DNA from: Xiphophorus maculatus
Lineage: Eukaryota; Chordata; Actinopteri; Cyprinodontiformes; Poeciliidae
Direction of reading: 5' to 3'
Assembly: GCF_002775205.1 (NCBI RefSeq)
Contig: NC_036461.1
Location: 10,763,015 to 10,827,014 of the forward strand
Length of the DNA stretch: 64,000 bases
Part shown: positions 33,943-47,036 of the stretch, piece by piece
How positions within the stretch are numbered: position 1 is the stretch's first letter
How the letters are laid out: the number at the start of each line of letters is the position of its first letter
The notes under the pieces: generated by a model
The model's input: only the letters and a program-made list of their open reading frames with translations
The model's database searches: none
Told to the model about the DNA's origin: nothing
Position numbers and translations under genes: made by a program

Positions 33943-36900
33943 ATGATACCTGGATTAATCTCCCAGGAGATACATGACCAGCTTCTGGACTCAAAGAATT
34001 ACCAGAATCGCACAAACGGGGTGGAAAAGCTTAAATGCATCCTCTCAGAAGTGGACATTAAATCAGTCACACCTGGGAGTGTTGAGGAGTTCATCAATTT
34101 TCTTCCCCGACTTCTGGATGACAGTAATTTTAAGGTGCTACATGGCACCTTACAGGTTTTAAACCTGCTAATACAGAAGCTGGAGACTGGCGTTGACAGA
34201 TTTTTGAAACATATAGTTTTTGTTGCCCTGAAGGCCCTCGGTGACACTCGTGCTGTCACCAGAAATGAATACCATAATGTGTTTCAGCAGCTGATGAAAA
34301 CTACTCCACCGCAACAAGTGTTGGACCTCATTATCGGCAACTTGAAACACAAGAACTCCAGGGTCCGGGAAGACGTCCTGAACATCGTCATGGCAGCTTT
34401 GCTCACTCATCCTAGGAAAGATTTTGATATTCCCAAGCTATGCTTCGAGGTTGCACCATATCTGGTGGACAACAAAAAGAAGGTCCGCCACGCTGCTTTG
34501 GAGTTATTCGCTGTTTTTGACCATTACCTTGACACAGGAAAGAAGCAGCCATTAATGAAAGCTTTGGACATGGTTGAGCTTAATGAGGACGCAGAAGGTC
34601 TGATGGCAGCTGTGCACGCAAGACGAGCGAGGCGCATCCTTCCGAAGCTGACCTCAGAGGGAATTGTGGAGTATGGCCTGGTGGTGCCCAAACCCGGACA
34701 GTGGTCCACAGGACAGCACGCATCTGGGGCCGATCTGGACTGGGTGATAAACGGGGGCCGGACGAACAGCGCCAGGAGCTACAGGACAGAGCATGACAGT
34801 GATCTGCTGTCCGGCTATGGCAGCTTAGGCTCCCTCACTGACGATCCAATGTTTCAGAGGAGGATTGTGAGCGCAGGCAAAGGGAAAAACAAGCTACCCT
34901 GGGAGACGTCGACTGATAACGAGCTGCAGCAAAGCACCACACCTAACGGGAAGAGCCTTGAACAGGTGAGCCCTGTCGTTCTTTTCTCACTGTTTTATAT
35001 TTTCAGCTATGTCAACCTAGCTAACTGCTGTTTTTGGCAAAACAATAAAGCAAAACGATAATTGTAGTTGTAATGAAATCATCTACAACATTTATTTGTA
35101 ACTTTGACACATATATAAATAAGCAAAATAATAAACAAATTATATTTGGTAGTAATTTCATCAGTTTTTTATTTTTGCATAGTAGCTTTTTAGTTAGTAG
35201 GGCTATCTGTTCCGATAGTCTGTCTGTTCTTTTTCCTCTATGGCAATTTTATCTTTTCTTTTCGTTAAAAGTACTTTAAACTATAGTGACAGTATGAAAG
35301 AAAATTGCTGTGATTTTGAAAGTGGACACCGTTTCACCTTTAGTTTGCATGTTAATAAATAAAATATGATGTTTAAGCAGAAAAGCTGTGGGTTTTTTCT
35401 CTTGTGTGCCTTTTGTTTTGGAGAAAATATAATGTTGATTTGCTGAAATGTGATTCCCTGCATTTAACTTTTTGAAAATATTGTTTTCAGATTCTTTTCC
35501 TGACGTTCACATCCAAATAATCCAAACGAGCAACAATAAAGTGTTAGTGGTTGCACTTTCCTCAGAGACAGTTTGAGGGTAAAATTTTCCTAAATATAGC
35601 AGCTATTTGTCATGGTGCAGTATGGATGGAGCGCAGCAGCAGTGAGGGAGGGCTGAATCTTATTTTGTTCATCCTCTTTGGGTATGAGTCATAATATTGC
35701 CTCTATGTCCATAAAGCTATTTATTTGTCGAAAACAATAGAAATGTATCATCAAATATTTGGGATAAATAGAAATAAACAGTTGGAGCTTTGCACACTAC
35801 ATCAGGTGGAAATAGATGACTCATTTTGTTGCACCATGACACTGTTTCTCTAAAGGTGAGCAGAAACAGTTTTTAGAGTAAGCCTCAGTCAATCCTCTTT
35901 TTTTTTTTATTAAAACAGGTAATCATATTGCAGGAGCTAACAAAAGAACTTGATTTGCCACTGTAGCTCATCTAAAAATGCGTGTTTGCTGTGGTATGCC
36001 ATATTTAGTGTTTGACAGCAATGTTCCAGCTTAGACTCATTTGGAAAAAGCTTGTGTTTACACTGGCGCGGGTTTCCAAGCAACACGTGTAACACACAGC
36101 ATACTTTATCGACAGGACCATGAAACATAATTGGTAATATCACAGGGTCACGCTTGTAAAACATGGCTTGTTTAATTTTCTGCAGTTGATTCTTGTCACA
36201 GCCAAGTGCTCTGCTGTGAGTGTTTTTCAGATTGTATTTAGTGGGAATAACTTAGACATAGTGGAGTTAAGTACAAATTCATAAAAATGTTAGAGAGTCT
36301 ATTATTTGTGGTTATTTTTCATACCTTCATGAACTTATGTACATGAACAAAGCTTTTCAGTGACAAGAGAAATTAATTGTACAGATTATATCATCTCTTA
36401 CCTGAACAACACATATATTCTGTCTAGAGAATATATTTACACCAAGGCCTTTGTTATGTTTGAGGATCCTTTAAGCTAATTACTTGAACTCGATCTGGTA
36501 TTGTTGCTGCTGTCAAAATAATGAAATTTCTGCACATCTATAGGTTTTAAAGGGGGACTCCAGCTCGATTTCCAAGAAGGGAGAGACCTACATACCAAGT
36601 TTCAGTAAGTGCCAATACTTTTTCTCCTCCTTTTCATTTCCTAAGAGTGCACCAAGACTGGTCATCATGGTCAGCTGCAGCATTGCTCATAGAGAAGGTT
36701 TTACTGGGAAGGAGTCACCGTTCTATATGTCATCGAGCTTTAGGGTGAGTGTGTCAAGCTGCTTGGTGCCAGAAGAGACTCTGGGCTAAATTCTCTTTTA
36801 CTATTTCATGCCTCCATTTCATTCTTGCACATTGCCATTTGGTTCCTTCCTACTTCCATTTTGTATTAAAATAAATAACTATAAATGCTCAGATCTTCAT

Positions 36901-39900
36901 TTATAAGAGTATGTTTTTCCCCCTTCACTCCTCATTCTCAGTTCTCAACCCTATATTTAGAAGTGTTATTTTTGTGGAGAAGTGGGAGAACTAAGAGACA
37001 TGGCAGTGTGGCTCTTAATAGATTTTCAGGGGCACACTTAGAAATGAAGGGGTAGCAGCTGTGCTTTGAACAGAGTTACTGTTTGGTCCTAAAAAGTCGT
37101 GAAATATTGCAAATTAAGTGATCATAATATTAGACCCTAAAAAGTCACTAGATGGCCAGTGGACACTTTTTGTGATGTCATTGCAAACACCCGGTACTAT
37201 AGGACAGACCTGAATTTAAGAAGTTTAAGAATACTTATATTTACCTTTCTTTGGCAATAAAATAAGTTAAAAAGTTATTCATTACTCAGTTGTAAATATG
37301 ACAGTATTTTTCAAAAGATAAATCAGAAAGCCTTAAATTTATCTCAATGAAAACCAGCATCACAATCAGAAACGTTTATATATTTTAATGGCACAATACA
37401 TACTGTAATGTTTATTTTGATGTGTATACTATTAGAAGTAGATATTTGTTCCAAAGTTACATTTGGTTCATATTTCTGTTAATCCTCAATGAGACTAAAA
37501 AGCAGTCTAGCAATTCTAATTAAGGGAAAAGTTAAGTTGACATTTATGGGTATATTGGGACTCCAATGTTTGCTTATTTTCAACAGTGAAACCCAATTAT
37601 CTATAAACTTCTAAAAGAAGGCTCCCGTTTTTGTGAGATATTTTACCACTGCTTTAAGTGTCAAGGGACAGGGATGGAAAAATGGGATTCAGACTTTCTA
37701 TTTCACCCTGTTTCCACTGATCATTTTTTATACCAATTGATTTATTAAATGCTAGAGGTTATTTACTAAAAATAAGTCAAATATACCTTTGATAGGTTCT
37801 GCTGAGCCACAGAAGCCCCTGTCTCCCAGAAGGAGGGAAACCCCTGCAGGTCTCAGAAGAAGTGGGAGCCTCAACTTGGACACAGATATCTTTAAAAGCA
37901 CAAACATCTCTGACCCAGATGTTGGTAAGCAGTTATTTTCTAGGGTGTCTCCCAGCAATAGTTAAGTGAAAATACATGATTGCATAAATTTACATGATTG
38001 AGTTGCTGACAACAATCCACACCATGCTGATTGTCGAGCAGTTTACAAGTATTAATTGGTTTGATTTTTTAATGCAATATCTCATAGTGGCACCCAAAGG
38101 ACGTGTGCTCTCGAGGAATCCCAGTGTCGAGCGAACTTTCTCTCTTCCCTCCAATGCTTCCACACCCGGCTCCTTTCTTCTGCCTTCCTACCCCCTGGCT
38201 ACATGCACAGGGGGCATGCTAACTCCAACACTGTCCCGCCATCATGCAGACTCTTCCCTCTCCATGTCCAACACTTGGCCCAACAAACGAGAGACCAGTC
38301 CTCAGCAGCAAGGAACAAGCCCTCGGAGAGAGAAAGAAGACACAGCAAAGGGTAATTTAGTAAAATAGCGTTAGTGTGTGAAATGGAAAATATTGTTTTT
38401 GTCTCTTTTTAGGTTAACTTGCTTTTTGCCCTTGCTGTCTTAGGAGACCTCTTCAGTGTGCAGTCTCCTAGGCCTCTTCGAGCCTCCCTTGTGAGTTCCT
38501 CTTCCACCTCATCGTTCAGGCGAGCTCTGAGCAACACCAGGGCAACTTTCACCATCTCACCGGTGCAAGCCCATTCTCATGACGACCAGAGATCAAACAC
38601 TCCAGCCAACCAGCAGCCAGACAGTAAACTTAACCTGGACTTTGATAGCATCAGCCCCTGGCAAGTTCCTCAGGAAGAAGAGCCTCTGGACATGCAGGAG
38701 GTAAGAAAAAGTGTCTTAATGTAAACCCTTGTGTTGTGTAGTTTTGCTGGTTTGCTAATTTTGTTTGCCACTTACAGATGCTAAACTCTCTACGCACCTT
38801 GCGAAACAGCGCTGCCAAGAAGAGGGCCAAAGTGAGCCTCGGCAGTCCAGATCCTGACAGCCCTGACTCAGCACTCCAGGTCGACCCAAGGCTGGATTCA
38901 CCATTACAAACATCTCCAGTGCTTACCAGCTCAGCCAGTGAGAGCGGGCTCTCAAGTCTGAGTTCAGCTGCCAACTTCAACAACTTTAAAGCAAGGTCAG
39001 GGATCTCCTTTTTTTTTATAAAGCTTGTTAGACAGCTGTAAAAAGTACCGGTATTTGCTTCCATAAATATTTCTTCTTTTTCAGTTTTTTTGTCATATCT
39101 AAAGGTTTTAGATCATCAAACACAGTTAAAATAACACAAACATTTCCAATGCTGATTTCATTTATTGAACGAAAGAACAAACTCTGCCCTATGTAAAAAA
39201 AACTAATTGCCTCGCTTAGTAAATATTGTTTTAACTGTGATTAACCAAGTTTTTGGAAAGCTGATACTTTTACACATACATATGCTGGAATGTTGAGAAG
39301 GTTCTTGGTACTTACTAATTTAGTGAAAGAAAATGTCACAACGCAGTTTCCCTGCATAAGCTCTCACTTGTCATATTTGTCAGCAGTCCCAGAAGCTCTG
39401 CCCCTTCTGTAATGAAACAACGGATTGCAAGAGTGCCTTCTGAAAAACTACGGTCGTCTGTGTCCATGGATTTCAGTAGCTTTCAAGGTACAGAAAACAA
39501 TGAATGTTTTATGTTTAGTCTTTTTTGCCTCTGTTTTTTTCTGACTTTGGTTTACGTCTTTTTAAGGAATGTACCGGAGAAATGACCTGTCATCTGAGGT
39601 GGGTGTTGTTGGACAAGAAGTTAATTATTGCAACGGAACAATGAAAACTGAGGAAGAGAAAGTGCTATTGTCTCCTCCGCTGGTCAGAGCAGCAGTCCGC
39701 AAACCCATCAGAGCTTTGAAGATTGTCAAAGGTCAGCTAGCAGTGATAAATTGTTTGTTTTTTTTTCCTGGATATACAGTTGAAACTCTAAGTTTACATA
39801 AAGTGAAGAAAAAGACATTTACAGACCAAACGTCTTTTGTTTTTCTAGATTACCGTATTTAGAATTCAGAGTATTTACTAAATGACACAGTGAGGAAAGA

Positions 39901-42900
39901 TAGTTGACATTCAAAATGAGGGAAAGCCCAGCTGATGATGTCATGGCTTTGGAGATTTCTGATAGATTTACTGATACATTTCAGTTAATTGGAGTCACTG
40001 CTTTTTTGTTTGACTCAATGATAAAGTCAAAAAGAAATCTGCCAAGTTACCAAAGAAGAGAATTGTGGAGATACACAAGTCTGGTTCATCTTTAGAAACA
40101 ATTTACCGATGCTTGAAGATGGCGACATATCCTGTGGTCTGATGAAACTAAGTTGGAACAGTTTGGTCATAATGACCATCCTAATAATTGGAGGAAAAAC
40201 CGGGATGCTAACTGTAACATACCTGGGGTTGCAGCATCATGCTGTGGGATAGTATTACTGCAGGAGGTACTGGCACACTTCCTAAAATAGATGGCATCAA
40301 GAGAAATATTTTATTGAGTATGTCTTTTTATTCAGTGTATGTAAACTTCTGGTTTCAACTAAGCTTTATATATTCTTTTGATGTGAAACTATTTGTTGTG
40401 ATTTATAGGGTCACAGAGAACCAACAGCTGTAGGAATTCACCTGGTGCAGACATTTCTGTACCTGAAGGAGTGATAGGGAAAGGTCAGTATTTAATTTAG
40501 TGTAACAATACAATTACATTTTATTGGCTGAATTGTGTGACACATTTTTCTCCTTATTAGTCACATTACTACTTTGCATAATCTGTGCCATTTCAGGTAT
40601 TCAACTGCTAAAACATTGAAGAGTTGTAGAGTGTGCTCCTGCTAATTATAACTTTAATTCTTTTTAAAATGTAGAACTTCTTGTAAAACCTTCCCCATTG
40701 AAAAGAATGGAAAATCTTTAAGGTTCAGCTATTTGTAACAACTTGCAGATACTTTATACCATTTAGGCTTTAAAACAAGATTTTGTCCTCTTACTGTTTG
40801 ATTCAGGATTTTCCTATCTCTAGCTATTTTTGTAAGATGACAGTCTTAGTTTCAGTTTTGGTGATATCTTTTTCGCTCTTTTTTTTTTTTTTGAGAAAAA
40901 GTACTTTTTATGCAAAAACATATAACATAAACACATTATGCTTCCTTTACATCAACCAAAAATTATATCATTTTATTTATTTTGAAAATATCTCCATCCT
41001 TCCAGCTGTAAATGTGTTATCTCAGTGTTTTGTTGAGCAATGCTAATGGCTTTCCCTCATGCTTTAAAGGCATGTGTGGTACTACAGTATCCTCCAACCG
41101 TCCAGGAGCCACGCTGTTACTAGAGCAGGGGGATTTGGCTGCCAAACCTCCCACTGATCCTTTAGCAGGCATCTACAGCCGTCAACTAGATGGCGATGAC
41201 AGCTCACATCCCGAAGAGCCCAAAGTTAGTCTCACTCTTTTTTGGCGTTGATCCGTAGTGCATCAATCATTCCCAGGTGATTTATGACGTGGGTGCTTTC
41301 TACCCACAAAATGTGCAGGAAATTATGAGAATAGTCAGGACGGGTCGGGACAAGACAAGAGCGCAGAATCTGGAGCAATTTGAGGAACTGTCAGGTAGAG
41401 GGGACGAAACAAGAGACAAGATTCGCCATCGCGTCCGACAAATGTTGTCTGATTCACCCACAGAAGGAAAGGAAGAATTAATCATCAATGGTAAGATACA
41501 GTGCCTTCTAAAGTATTCATACCTATTAGGTATGTTCACATAATACTACTTCAAATCACCAACGTTTTCACAATTATTAACAAATAAGGATCTGAAAAGT
41601 GTGGGGGGGAATTTCTGTTCAGCCGTCTTTCACTGCTGTTACAGTTATTATCCTCAGCCCAGTTTGGGATATTTCTCCATTAGCTGGGGATATCTAGACG
41701 GGAAATATTGAAATTTGTATCAGCAAGATATGATGGAGAACAAGTCTTGTCAAGTCTCCGCTACAAATTTTTATTTGGGTTTAGTTATGGATTTACATTG
41801 GACCATTTTAGAATAGGTTAAATAGGTCTTGATCTACAAAAATCCCAATAAAATACATCTGTTGAAAGGTGGCAAAATATAAAAAAATCCAAGGGGTTTG
41901 AATAATTATAGTAATCTACTTTTTTTTCCTTTTGTGTTCTGTGATTCTGATATTTTTTTCTTTTTATTAATCTTCTGTAGATTGGCGTTTGAACGGCAAC
42001 ACGCTGATATCCACCAAGTCAGATCTTCTCTCTGATGAATCCTCCATCAGTGCCACCAGTCCTGCCAGTCCACCAGAACCTCAAAGTCCAGTAAAAAGCT
42101 CAACCACACCCCACCATCCCAGCCCCCCTACATTACCTCCCAACTCAAAAAATGTGTCCCGCCTTAGAAGGGCACCTAGCCTGAGCAGAACCCGACCTTC
42201 GCTGTCCCACAGTTCAGGTCAGTGGATAAAAAACCCCCCACAATTTGTCATTGGAGATTGAAGTTGTTTTATTTACTTTCATCTGTTGTGATGCCAATTC
42301 CTATTTAACATCACCCAGAAGCTTTCTTTATGAATAAAGTAGTACTTTCCTAAATAAAGTTGATCATTAGATGCTCAACATCCCCAAAATGACTTTTTTT
42401 CCAGGATTATGGAATTGTAAAATGAGTTCAAATCTGTCTGTCTTTTGTTTTTTTCTTTGCACCGTTTTAGATGAGTTGTGCCACGCCACTTTAAGACACA
42501 AGAAAAATCTGTCCGCTCCTTCGGAGCTTTGTCCCTTTTCAAAGCCCGACCTGGTGCTGACTCAGAGTTTCAACCTCCTGAATTCAGAGGACTGGTGAGA
42601 GAAAACTTTAATTGTCCGCATTTATTAATCTGAGGTATTATTACTTTGATGAATCACGAAGAATATCCAAAAAAATCTAACTGCAATTCCTTAATATTTT
42701 TTAGGGAGAAGAAGATTGAGGGTCTGATGTTCCTGCGCTCTCTTGCTTACAACCATGCAGACACACTTCAAGGCAAACTTCATGAAGTTTGTCTGTGTCT
42801 CACCCAAGAGGTAACAACGCTCAACCATTTGACAAATTAATATTTGAAAGCTGAGATCTGGATTTGTGAACCACTGAGCCATGTTTTTACTGAATCACTC

Positions 42901-45900
42901 ACAGAGCAGATTACAATGCTTGGGAAAAGTATTCAAACCTCTTGCACCTTTTCATACTTTGTCGAATTACAACTACAAACTTTGTTGTATTTTATGGAAA
43001 CTTGGGTGTGATTACTTTTGCAAGGTGCTACATTAATATGCTAATTCAGATATTGGCAAAGCCAACATTTTGCATCTCTAAAATTTTACTTTGTCATAAT
43101 GGAAATGTCCAGTGCTAACAGAAAAAGTCAAGTAAATTCAGGTTTCCTGTTTCTTTTCCTCATTACGCCAACAAATATTAAAAAACTAGAGTCTTAAATT
43201 AAAAACATTTTATTCCTCCAGCCTAAATGAACTGAATTAGAACAAAAGCAGCACCTCATTCAGCCACTGTTTGTTGGAAATGTGCCTCATCTCTATTCAC
43301 AATTTGGTGGTGTTGTGACAGTATTGCTTGATGGTTGTTTCATTGTTTTCAAAGTGCTACAGACTACGAATGTATTACTTTTGCAGCAATCCCTGACAAA
43401 TTACTATTAGCTGCTGCTTTTCTGCCACCTGTTGGTGATAAAAATCAAACTGCTCTGACAATTTAACAAATCTTGAACATGTAGTGACAGAGATTATAAT
43501 AAACTACTTTCTGTTTTCTCCAATCAGGTGAAGAACCTGCGTTCAGGGGTTTCCAGGGTGGCAGTGTGTACCCTTGGCGACCTGTACACACACCTGCAGA
43601 GACTAATGGACCAAGAGCTTGAGGGGACAGTTAAAGCGCTGCTGCAGAAGGCCGGGGAGAGTAACACTTTTATCAGGCAGGATGTCGACGCAGCGCTGGA
43701 TTGCATGGTGCAGCACTGCACTCCGACCCGCTGCATTGGTGCTTTGCTTACTGGAGGAATCAGGTTGGAATGAAAACAGGGTAAAAATTAATTTGACATA
43801 AAGTCTATACATTTTTGATTGCTGAATTTGTTTTTCTCTCTTTCTGAAAGTCATCTTAACCCAGTGGTGAGGAAGTGCACTGCTCAGCATCTAGCTAATC
43901 TGTTAGAGAAGGTTGGGGCTGCCCGCCTCCTGTCTGGAGGTAAAGATCTTACTGAAAGAATTTTACCTGCCATTACCAAACTTGCACAAGACTCCTCCCA
44001 GGAGGCCAGGTATGTAGAAAGTTGTAATGTTCCAACGTGTCACATTTTAAATTAGCATGTTCAAGTGTAACTTTGGTGTTTTTCTCACCCAAGATCTTAA
44101 ATGGTATAATTATTGTGTTTTTTTCCCACAGGTACTTTGGTCGTCGAATGCTGCTATTTCTGTCATCTCACCCTGACTTTGACAAGAACCTGGAAAAATA
44201 TATTCCTACCAAAGACCTGCAAACTGTCAGAGACACTGTCTTGACTCTCAGGACAAAGGCATGCATTTTATTTTCTTACTGACATTCTAATCTTTGGTGG
44301 ATGTCACCTAACCTTATGATTGGTTTTAGGGTCTCGGTGAGATCCCCCAAGACTCTCAGTCAGCCAGAGGAAGACGCTCGCTCCCAGGCAGCGGAACAGT
44401 CAGGGCTTCATCGCTCAATGGAGAGCAACTCAACCAGACCAACAGGTCAGAGCACATTGGTTTGCTTTGTCTTCTTTGTGGCTATTGGCAACTGTGCTAA
44501 CCTATGACTTATCGTTTTAATTTGTCTGTGTTGCTACGTGAGTAATCTGAGTGATGTGAATAGTTTTGCTAGGTACTAGATATCAAACATCAGAAGATGC
44601 ATTGGAACAAATTTTACTACCAACAATGTTTAATTAAGCTTTGTATTTTCTAACTGCAGGGAGTTGAACAGCCATTACGGTTGTAAACATCAGACACAGA
44701 GTATTGCAGACAAAAACGAATACATAAAGCAGATCTCAGGTCTGCTGGGTTCAAAGGACTTCAGAGAGCGGATAAAAGGCATCGATCAGCTAGTGGCTGA
44801 CTGCGAACACAATCCCAACATGGTTGTCAATAGTATATTTCCGGTTGGTGCAATAAATAATTTCTTCACTCTGTGAAAATGATTATTGTAATTAAAGCCA
44901 CTGTGAATGTTTAGTAAGGGGAAAGGCAAAAGGCAACTGTTTCACTGTTGCCTTTTGCTTTGTTGTATTTTAGGTGTTTGATGCCTTTAAAGCCAGACTG
45001 CAGGAGTCCAACAGCAAGGTTAACCTTTACGCCCTGGAGTCTCTGCAGAAAATAACCCATTTGCTGAAGGACAGCTTGTCCCAAGTGGTTAACATCCTGG
45101 TCCCAGCAATTGTGGACAATCACCTCAACTCCAAGAATAACGCCATCTATTCTGCTGCTATCGGAGCTCTGAATGCACTTATTTTTAATCTTGGTAATTC
45201 TTCTAAACATTTTCAGCGTAATTTCTGAGTAAGTGGCGCTCTGTTATAGTGTTTTTTCTTTTACTTGCACAGATAATATTCTTCTTCTTCAACCTTTCTG
45301 CACCAAGGCCCAGTTTTTAAGTGGCAAAGCTAAGATGGATCTCATCGAAAAGGTTGCAGGTATGTTTGACATAATATTACATGTACCTCTCAACAAATTA
45401 CAATCAGACAGAATGATATATTTCAAATATATATTTCTATTGCTTTTGATGATGAAGGCTTTTTCACCCTGTGCATGATGATTCTATGGGCTATGAAAAG
45501 TATTTTCCCCACTTAAAGATTTTTTGTTTTGATTTTATTTATTTATTTATTGTTCACACAAATGTTTTAGATCAAGCAAATTTCAACATTAAAGAAAATA
45601 CAAAAAAGAAGTGTATTAAACAGATTTCATTCATTGATGGAAAAAGTTATTTTTAAATAGCTAGCTAGGAGTCTTTGTGGAGAAGGTTTGGCCCATTCTT
45701 TGCTGAAATGTTTTAATAGCCACAATGGAGGCTTTTAAGTATGAAGGGCATACTCAAAGTCTAGGCTTTGACTGTGAAATTTCAAAACTTTTACTCTTAG
45801 ATTTTTATTTGAGCTGATCAAAAAACTTAAGAGCATTGTATGAGTTCCACCTCTATAGTTGAATTACTAAAATCTTCTAATTTAGAGTTGTACCAGTATT

Positions 45901-46212
45901 ATAAACAGGCTAATTGATGCAATGTCTCACTCATTGTCAACATATTTTCTGCTTCCAGGTCTTGTTAAGGAGCTCTATCCTCGCAAGCCTCAGATGGTGG
46001 AGCAGAAAGTCTTGCCCTTACTGTGGCACCTTCTTGGTACCTCCACCCACAGCGGCAGCATCCACGGCAGGAGTGGCAGCGTTCGGACCGCAACGGCCAA
46101 GCTGTGCCAAGCACTTCTCACCCAAATGGGGTCGAGCCTGAACGAATTCGCTGCCTCCCAGCCTACTAATGTCCAGAAAGGTTTAAACGAGCTTCTGAAG
46201 ACCATAAAATAA
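33943..46212 (+). CDS. togaram1: TOG array regulator of axonemal microtubules 1, lacking the mammalian first TOG domain
   Basis: Ciliary microtubule regulator built from TOG domains. Coding exons: 33943-34965, 36544-36604, 37796-37924, 38088-38351, 38444-38700, 38778-38995, 39384-39487, 39567-39731, 40409-40483, 41070-41224, 41277-41490, 41981-42217, 42471-42594, 42705-42810, 43528-43763, 43851-44009, 44132-44258, 44330-44445, 44660-44843, 44974-45193, 45273-45359, 45959-46212. The frame is continuous for 1504 aa; human is about 1720. Residues 1-215 match mammalian TOG2 (DDSNFKVLHGTLQVLNLL, HKNSRVREDVLNIV) and SAGKGKNKLPWE follows. A low-complexity linker (about 340-990) keeps SLRTLRNSAAKKRAK-like sequence. 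TOG3 lies at about 1000-1220 and TOG4 at about 1280-1500 (FDAFKARLQESNSKVNLYAL). The mammalian TOG1 is absent. Intron 17 (44259) has a GC donor. Exons 10-12 are less conserved and their ends are less sure. Confidence 0.93.
39381..39386 (+). other. Tandem (NAGNAG) acceptor of TOGARAM1 coding exon 7
   Basis: The acceptor reads CAGCAG. Use of the first or second AG keeps the frame and adds or drops one Ser codon. Such sites are commonly spliced both ways. Confidence 0.55.
39774..40365 (+). mobile_element. Internally deleted Sleeping Beauty-like Tc1 element in TOGARAM1 intron 8
   Basis: The left end TACAGTTGAAACTCTAAGTT and the right end GTGTATGTAAACTTCTGG with TTTCAACTA are the two inverted-repeat ends of the salmonid-type Tc1 family. 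Between them are collapsed transposase blocks, including CACAAGTCTGGTTCATCTTT, GGTCTGATGAAACTAAGTTG and GCAGCATCATGCTGTGGGAT. At about 590 bp it is far shorter than a 1.6-kb full copy and cannot encode a transposase. Confidence 0.8.
41497..41917. mobile_element. Tc1 MITE-like remnant in TOGARAM1 intron 11
   Basis: One end reads TACAGTGCCTTCTAAAGTAT and the other, near 41870-41917, contains AATCCCAATAAAATACATCT and GGGTTTGAATAATTATA. These are the two ends of the common fish Tc1 family in inverted orientation, with a decayed, shortened centre. The element starts only a few bases after the donor of coding exon 11. Confidence 0.65.
42912..43032. mobile_element. Short Tc1-type MITE (about 120 bp) in TOGARAM1 intron 14
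   Basis: The ends TACAATGCTTGGGAAAAGTA and, reversed, TAGCACCTTGCAAAAGTAAT form imperfect inverted repeats of the common fish Tc1 type. The interior is just the two ends joined through a TTTGTCGAATTACAAC segment. TA dinucleotides mark both borders. Confidence 0.65.
45486..45880 (-). mobile_element. Tc1/mariner remnant, second family, in TOGARAM1 intron 21
   Basis: Blocks TATGAAAAGTATTTTCCCC, TTGTTCACACAAATGTTTTA and GTTTGGCCCATTCTTTGCTG match in order the reverse strand of another abundant fish Tc1 family, whose ends read GAAAAAGTATTTGCCCC. It is old and lacks one end. Confidence 0.6.
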
Positions 46213-47036
46213 AGGAAAAGCAAGATCCAAATGTTGAAAAAGAACATCAAGACTGATCTTACTTGAAACAAAAGAAATGTTCTACGTTTCTTATAGTGCC
46301 TGCACTTTTATATCAATATAAAAAAAACTAACATCTTAGGTTGTTCCAATTGTTTTATCAGTGATATTTACATCGGTACAGAAATGTTAACATACTGATA
46401 TCAGGTCTTATTCCTTCTCAACCTGCTCTCTCTGCACTTTGAAAAGTAGCTGATCATCAAAGTTTCCTCCATTACGCACTGTTGACAAATCAGAGACACT
46501 ATCACAGAATGTAAAACCGAAATGCACAAGGTCAAGACAGGGAGCCCAAAGGTGTATATTTTTGATGTTTTATCAAAGGTGATGTGATATTTTTTGAAAT
46601 GTCATGCAGATGATTTGAAGATTTGTGGCAGGAGATTAAAAAAATGGTATGAAATACTTTTGTACAGCTCAGTTGTGTATTTGCACAGTATTAGCTTAAT
46701 GTTTAAGTATGGTGTAAATTGATGGTTATAATTTATCTAATGTATAATGGTCTGAAAATCATTAATGATGTGTTGAGTTTGTACTCTGTTTTCTTTGTTT
46801 GCATGACCAAGACTTTTAAACAGAATCAACCTTGTATAATCTCTGTGGGGGGGATGGGTGTACACAGAAACCTAAAAGGTTGGAAAAAGTTGTTTTTACA
46901 CCTGTGATTGCCTGAGAAACAGCAAGAAGTCGGCTCTGTTTCCGTCTCTGTATCGTGCCAGTCTTCAAGTAGCCTTTTAACTGAAATGGTGATTTATATT
47001 TAACTGATTTGTGAACTAAAGAAAAGAGCTATACGA

